From an uncultured Oscillospiraceae bacterium (GTDB lineage: Bacteria > Bacillota > Clostridia > Oscillospirales > Acutalibacteraceae), in assembly GCA_900540535.1 (NCBI GenBank), contig UQGM01000007.1, positions 15,273 through 79,272 of the forward strand: 64,000 bases of DNA, read 5' to 3'. This document shows, in pieces, positions 63,983 to 64,000 of the stretch (positions are counted from its first letter, which is position 1; each line of letters opens with the position of its first letter). The notes beneath the pieces are model-generated. The model had not been told where the DNA came from. It was given only the letters and a program-made list of their open reading frames with translations, and ran no database searches. Made by a program: the position numbers and the translations under genes.

Positions 63983-64000
63983 TTCGGGCATAGCCCTAAT

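Overview
The window is one gene-dense chromosomal segment of about 39-40% GC by eye (not computed) from a low-GC Gram-positive bacterium. It is most likely an anaerobic Clostridia member, probably of the Oscillospiraceae/Ruminococcaceae group. The case for this is: PolC-type replicase, many TTG/GTG starts behind GGAGG/GAGGTGA ribosome binding sites, RemA, the PrpC/PrkC/RsgA cluster, a short-form HisG with HisZ, an FMN and a SAM-I riboswitch, a V-type ATPase, a 2-oxoacid:ferredoxin oxidoreductase, and a 30-codon spoVM gene that marks an endospore-forming lineage. No tRNA, rRNA, insertion sequence, phage gene or CRISPR array was seen.

Layout. 1-3956: indolepyruvate:ferredoxin oxidoreductase (iorA, cut by the window edge, and iorB), a phenylacetate-CoA ligase and a double-ACT protein, an aromatic amino-acid catabolism unit closed by a terminator. 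3981-6725: a cytoplasmic GH36-like glycosidase with a C-terminal LamG-like domain. 6786-8152: promoter, pyrH, frr, terminator. 8199-17440: uppS, cdsA, dxr, rseP, ispG and polC, joining isoprenoid and phospholipid precursor supply, site-2 proteolysis and replication. 17466-23724: histidine operon hisZ-G-D-C-B-A-I-E, with hisH and hisF absent. 23739-26668: a condensation-fold acyltransferase, a zinc-ribbon membrane protein and a DEDDh exonuclease. 26732-35494: a nine-gene V-type ATPase operon (G/H-I-K-E-C-F-A-B-D) whose proteolipid carries the residues of sodium-binding rotors and whose upstream region holds a Rex-box-like sequence. 35612-40030: DUF5685-type protein, J-like protein lacking HPD, two membrane or surface proteins and a MATE exporter. 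40089-44402: ABC-F ATPase, FMN riboswitch-ribU, SAM-I riboswitch-metK.

44405-58200 is the conserved Firmicutes cluster yicC-remA-gmk-rpoZ-priA-def-fmt-(zinc peptidase)-rsmB-rlmN-prpC-prkC-rsgA-thiN, ending in two very short genes: a 49-residue membrane protein and spoVM. Compared with the Bacillus order, coaBC and rpe are missing. 58236-63846 lies on the minus strand: a CofE-like ligase and a marR-ABC-ABC operon whose palindromic operator overlaps its own -35 box. The last 80 bases hold a rightward promoter followed at once by two small hairpins.

Most of the window is conserved housekeeping DNA. The most interesting items are the two tiny genes before the strand switch, the Rex-like site and Na+-type rotor of the V-ATPase, the J-like/Cys-rich protein, the acyltransferase-zinc ribbon pair, the CofE homologue without an obvious F420 context, and the incomplete his operon.
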